Shown: in pieces, positions 59,401 to 64,000 of the stretch
Numbering within the stretch: position 1 is the first letter of the stretch
Layout: each line of letters opens with the position of its first letter
Source of the DNA: Macrostomum hystrix
Taxonomy: Eukaryota; Platyhelminthes; Macrostomidae
Assembly (NCBI GenBank): GCA_950097015.1
Contig: CATNEN010000029.1
Location: 3,491,501-3,555,500, forward strand
Direction: 5' to 3'
Length of the DNA stretch: 64,000 nucleotides
Notes under the pieces: model-generated
Told to the model about the DNA's origin: nothing
Seen by the model: the letters and a program-made list of their open reading frames with translations, nothing else
Database searches by the model: none
Position numbers and translations under genes: made by a program

Positions 59401-62400
59401 TCGTCAGCTTCTCCAGAATCGTCAGCCATGTCATGAGTATCACAGCCATTGATTACACGGTATCGCTGGTGTCTTTTTGCCGCCTCCTCACAGTGCGATG
59501 TTGCTGTTTCCTCCTTCTCTGACAGATCGACTGATGAAATATTCGGATCAGCGTACTCTGAACGCTTCCGGATCACATCTAAAAGCTCACTCGACTTGAC
59601 ACGCTTCGCCGACTTCAGGAAGAATATTGTGATGGCTGCCGTGACAGGTACGACACACAGAGCACCGAGGACAGATGTGAAGAGTGCGTTTAGTGAGAAG
59701 CTGATTGGACCGATGTGTATTTTCGCACTTGCATTCGGGCCACTCTCAGCCACTCCGTACCACATCGCGTTAGCTATCATTGTCATGAAGAGGATGCTGA
59801 AACAGACGCCCAACCGTTGCAGTCGGCTAAAGTTTGTGTCTGTCTTTCGTGACATTAGCGACATCCACAGATGATCGTCTGTCATCTTTCGTGACAGATT
59901 ATTGCGTACCAGACCATGCGAGTATGCGATGTCTTCTCTCGTAGCCAGCTTCAACACGACAGGTGTCGTCTCGGAGTCTTCGTCCACAAAGCCATTGTGA
60001 ATGAAGAAGTACCTGTAAGTGTTAAATGTCGAGAAAAAATTGCATTTCGGATTTTCAAGAAAATAAAACAAAAATGAATGTTTCTTTGTGTACGCCTGTA
60101 TATGATTACTTAGCATTGTAAAGCGTGTCAGTGACGATGATGCGGTTCAAGAACCAATCGCATTTCTCTGCATAACCTGAGCCGTCGTGCCAGATCATCA
60201 TATACTTGATGTCACCCAGGTGCCGATCGCAAGTCATGATGAAATGGTTGATGGCCCCATCAGTGAAGTTCTGAAAATCAATGAGAAAAAAAATGTTATG
60301 TATCATCATTATGTATGATAAAAGAAAAAAATGTGCACTCGAACCTGACGAATTCCGTCGTCGAGACGTCGACACGCTGCACGACTTTCTGTGCCCACCA
60401 GAGAAAAGTAGATGGCCGACTCAGTTCCGCTGTTTTTGCTAGCTCCTGTGTACACGTCCAGAAGGTAGCGGTTCGGTCTGGAGCAGTCGTCTGTCAGCGG
60501 CAAATACTCAAACTAAAACAGTGATGTGAAAGAATCGACACGAAAACATGTAAGGTCGTATAAGAATTCTCAATTTCTGGCAAAATTTTCAGACCCACTC
60601 ACCGTTTTCGAATCCTTCTTGTCAAGTCTGCGCAGGATGACGGCCAGAGGAATGAAGAGGCACCAGAGAGCAATTACTGTGCTGAGAACAACCGCTGCCT
60701 CTGCCAGCTTTCCTTGCCAGTTGTCAAACAATTTGCCAAAATCAATCAAATTCGGGGTCAGGTTGATACCCACTCCAAGACTGCCAAACAGGTTGCTGCG
60801 AAACACGGGTTTGGTTGGAGTTCCCTTCTCTAGAGGCAAGCAGTTTGCCTCTGGTAACGGCAGCCAGCGATTAAAAGCTTCTTCCCAACGCTGACATGAG
60901 TGACGCACCATGCTAAAGTTGTAGGCCAAGTACGAGTCTGAGCACATCACTGCTGCTGAGCTGTCTTTGTAGCAGCCACGCCGCCTCACACCGATATAGT
61001 GCACGCCGGATGTATTGAGAAATCCCCGAGGTAGATAAAACATGGTCTGGTACTGCCACAAGTCACTGCTACTCAGTGTGCTCGGATCGATGCCATGGGC
61101 CTCAGTCAAGTTGTTCGGTGGAATCGGAATCAGCATCGACATGCTAGAATTGTCAGGTGTCGGCAGGTAGTCAGACTGAACCATGACGTCAAACAGATGA
61201 CTCGGGTTAAGTGGAACCACAGTCACTTGAAGCAGCTCTGTCTCACTCACTACTCGGAAGCTGTGGTAAAACATGAGCCATTTGTCTTCCGGTGTGCGAT
61301 TAACCTGCAAGACCTCCGGCGGAGCAGTTGCTAAGCTCAGCTCGAACGGTTCGACTGTGTCCGCAAGCGTTGCCGCTCGACGTTTTCGTGAGTGACTGCT
61401 TGACGCAGCTGAGCAGTTTTCACGCTTGAGAATCATGACGCTGGATTTGACATTCTTTGCTGAAGACTGCCACACATACGGGTTGTTTGTGGCAAACACA
61501 GCTTTCACGTTGCAACCATCGTTGCCAGTTGCTGGTAATGAAATTTCACCAAAGCTCGACTTTAACGTCACATTCATGTCTCCACTGTCGCCCATTCGCC
61601 GTCCGACTGCGGCCATGGCGGTGTCACTGAATGAATACTCGCCGTTGGCCGTGTCTTGGATCACCATGCTGGTCACTTCGTCGATTTTGTTGAGAACGGT
61701 ATCAATTACTCTTTTCGCTCTCGAGTTAACCTCTGTGACTGCATTCGACAATGCAGCACCGCTCAGTGAAGTTGTGGTCGCATCGAAAGGCAATGCAGTT
61801 GTCGTTCCGACATCCTGCAGTGTGACCGTACAGTTCTCGAGCGTTTCATTGGACAATCCGCCGCACAGAGTCGCTAGTCGGCTGTTCTCCACCTTGATTG
61901 TTGCATCTGACGCTTGCCAGATGTTTGATCCGGTTTTTACAAAGTCTAAAATGCAGCAAAGGCCGATGCGAGAACTAACTTTAAGGACTGAGCAAAAAAG
62001 TCATAATACGAACTACTCGTAATTTCATTATTTTTTGCACAAGCAGAATTTCAAATGGCATCTTCAGCATAGTCGTAGACTTCACCTTCTCCCATGTAGT
62101 ACCGATTAATGGAACTCATGTTTGACTTCAAAGTTCGATAGTTTCCAGTTACGCTTGAAAACTTATCGACGACGACTTCCTGTTGTGAACGTAACACTTT
62201 ATCATGTATCATTACTATTTGACAATCTCATATTAAAACAATAATTTACTGAACAGCTTTGAAAATCTTACTTGAGAATTGAGAGTAACCTGATCAACTC
62301 GGAGTACAGAATTTCGCAGCAGCTCGTTTGTTTGCTCCAGTGAGTCGGTCGCATTCACGGTGAAGTTTGCGATCACGTTAATAAATTGCGTTCGTTGCTG

Positions 62401-64000
62401 CAATAATACGAGCGTATCACGATTTAATCAGATTTAATTTAACCGAAACTTAAGAAACCGAAAGCGTTTCCTGTAAAAAACGAGGAAATGTACTTACCTG
62501 TGTCATCTTTACTCGGAAGCTCTCTATTGACTCTGCAGTTGAGTTGGCACCCTCTGCCTCTTCGTTCTTGACGTTCATCAATGAGCCGACGCACAGCAGA
62601 GTTGTAGAAGCCCCTTGTTGATCCCCCTTTTCTAAATACTTGTTTAGCTCAGGACTGCTCCCACTCAGAATGTCCGATATGTTTTGAACGAGTACCTCAG
62701 GTGGAACTGGAGGGGGCTTAACCTGCAACGAATAGATTTCAGGAGAAACATTAACACAATCGAAGTGTTAAGGCATTCGCCAGCGAGTCACTTACGTAGA
62801 CATTGAAGACATAGTCCTTTCTGTCACCAAGAGGGTCATAGATGTAAGCAATGAGATCAGCAGCGAAATTATCCGTCGGTGAGCCGACTGGCAAGAATAT
62901 CTCTGGAGGCGTGGTCAAATCTCCATAGAAAAGAAGATTCGCTCGTCGGCTGCCCTTCTGCTGAATCCGATACTCATAGGTCAAGTGCCCGGTGCTAGTA
63001 TGAAACTCTCTCCAGCCTGAGCAATTGATTTGGAACTTTGTCTCCATGGCGATTCCCCTTAGAGGATTGACGCTGCAGTTTCCACCCAATGGAGGACTGT
63101 TAACAATGAACTCCAACTGATCGGTGACAGGACCTTCTTGACCCTCGTTGTAGGCTGTCACATTGATAAAGTAGAAGCTGCCGTTCACAAGAGTGAACTT
63201 GTTCCTTATCAAAGTGCTCTTCGTAAAAACGCCTAAAAATGTTTAGATTGGAATGGCGTTTAAACCAAATGTCATTGAAATTGTGTTTCAGGTTCAAAAG
63301 GCATTACCTCCTTTCGTGAATTCCGCGAGATTGTCATCTGCAGCAGTGCCCTGTCGACGCATTCTCCAACGGTATTGGAGTGGCTGAAACTTGTGCCCAC
63401 AATAAAGATTCGTGCAATCAACTTGATATTCAAGGTCATGCAGAGATGTGATCTTGGAATCACAATTCCGAACGCAACTGAAAAAGCAAAAACACTAAAA
63501 TTGCAAGACAAGCAAAAGCAGTCATTGCGTAATTTGAGATCAAATCACTTACACCATCTTGATCGTCGGCGCCTTTTGTGGTCTCACTCGGAGAGATTTC
63601 TCACAATACTGCCACCTCGTATCCTTGTACACAATCATTCTGAACAGGTACGTCCGATTGGGCAAGAAGTCGTAGCTGTTTCCATTGAAGCGACCCGCGA
63701 TAGCGCTGTCACCTTTGTGAATGATTCCTGCTCCGTTGCCATAACAACCGCGATAGTTCTCAACACCCTGCTCAACTGGAAGTGGTATAATCGCAGTCAG
63801 ATTAAACGGCTGTGATGAGTTCTCGGACAGCTGTAGGCACACCCAAGTGAACGTCATTCCTGTTTGATTTCCAGGCTCAACATCGTAATCTCGAACGCGG
63901 TTGCTAGCCATGAAAATAAACCTTTCGTTGTATTCCACTTCTGATGGTCCATCGATTCCAGTACACTCTAGTGGTGTTTTGACAATCTCGATATAAAAGT
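56459..64000 (-). CDS. Polycystin-1-like protein (REJ, GAIN, PLAT, TRP-type channel), 5' partial
   Basis: This is a membrane receptor/channel of the PKD1 family. Fourteen exons join in phase: 64000(open)-63553, 63477-63308, 63232-62796, 62722-62498, 62397-62272, 62179-62086, 61945-60603, 60512-60345, 60270-60110, 60012-59106, 58998-58893, 58756-57928, 57820-57027 and 56616-56459. About 1987 residues are visible. In order: REJ region (NSPPLGGNCSVNP, FQINCSGWRE), GAIN-like region and first membrane helix (AAVVLSTVIALWCLFIPLAV), PLAT domain (RYLLDVYTGASKNSGTESAI, WHDGSGYAEKCDWFLNRIIV), a group of membrane helices, the TOP domain (DPCTYNLHANIKNHLY) and channel helices (SPWNIYTVAAFFCLVGAAGF, FIMYIVLNMLVSILNDSF). 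The GPS is degenerate. The N-terminal ectodomain lies beyond the right edge. No C-terminal coiled coil is seen. Confidence 0.94.

Overview
This is eukaryotic nuclear DNA. The genes are split by GT-AG introns and encode animal-type proteins: a Nemo-like kinase, a CDP-diacylglycerol synthase, an M1AP-like protein, a CFAP97D-like protein and a polycystin-1-like receptor/channel. The introns and spacers are full of minisatellites, tRNA-derived SINEs, RNase-H-bearing non-LTR retrotransposons and small DNA transposons. The gene set and repeat load fit a lophotrochozoan, perhaps a free-living flatworm such as Macrostomum. That is inference; nothing in the window fixes the species.

Layout, left to right. 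1-2.3 kb: a LINE copy that has lost its reverse-transcriptase core. 2.6-7.7 kb (minus): a Nemo-like kinase whose 3' end lies off the left edge; a P-element-like transposon sits in its intron 3. 10.4-12.8 kb (minus): a glutamine-rich protein with a possible PTB-like fold, 5' end not found. 13.4-21.6 kb: almost only minisatellites (27, 16, 23 and 29 bp units). 21.6-26.5 kb (minus): a six-exon gene for a 1017-residue charged, RS-rich protein that I do not recognise. 27.6-43.2 kb (plus): a complete eight-exon CDP-diacylglycerol synthase of 461 residues, divergent from the previous gene. Its introns hold a hAT-like element, a complete 6.2 kb LINE with target duplication, and five large minisatellites. 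46.7-49.3 kb (plus): an M1AP-like gene. 50.3-51.8 kb (plus): a CFAP97D-like gene. 52.9-55.3 kb: retroelement debris with a probable LTR. 56.5 kb to the right edge (minus): fourteen exons of a polycystin-1-like gene, with REJ/GAIN region, PLAT, TOP domain and channel.

I joined exons by hand, requiring consensus splice sites and matching phase at every junction. The CDP-diacylglycerol synthase and polycystin models are phase-consistent throughout. Because the genes are interrupted by repeats, many long ORFs in this window (for example across the 27-bp and 33-bp arrays) are repeat artefacts and are not listed as genes.

The most notable observations are: two LINE copies that break frame at the same C-tract between RNase H and the C-terminal zinc-binding segment; 97-bp promoter-like monomers at the LINE 5' end; a SINE that appears to supply the splice donor of M1AP exon 2; a minisatellite whose unit matches the A-box head of a SINE; a perfect 127-bp inverted repeat enclosing the first three kinase exons; and minisatellites that start within about ten bases of splice donors.
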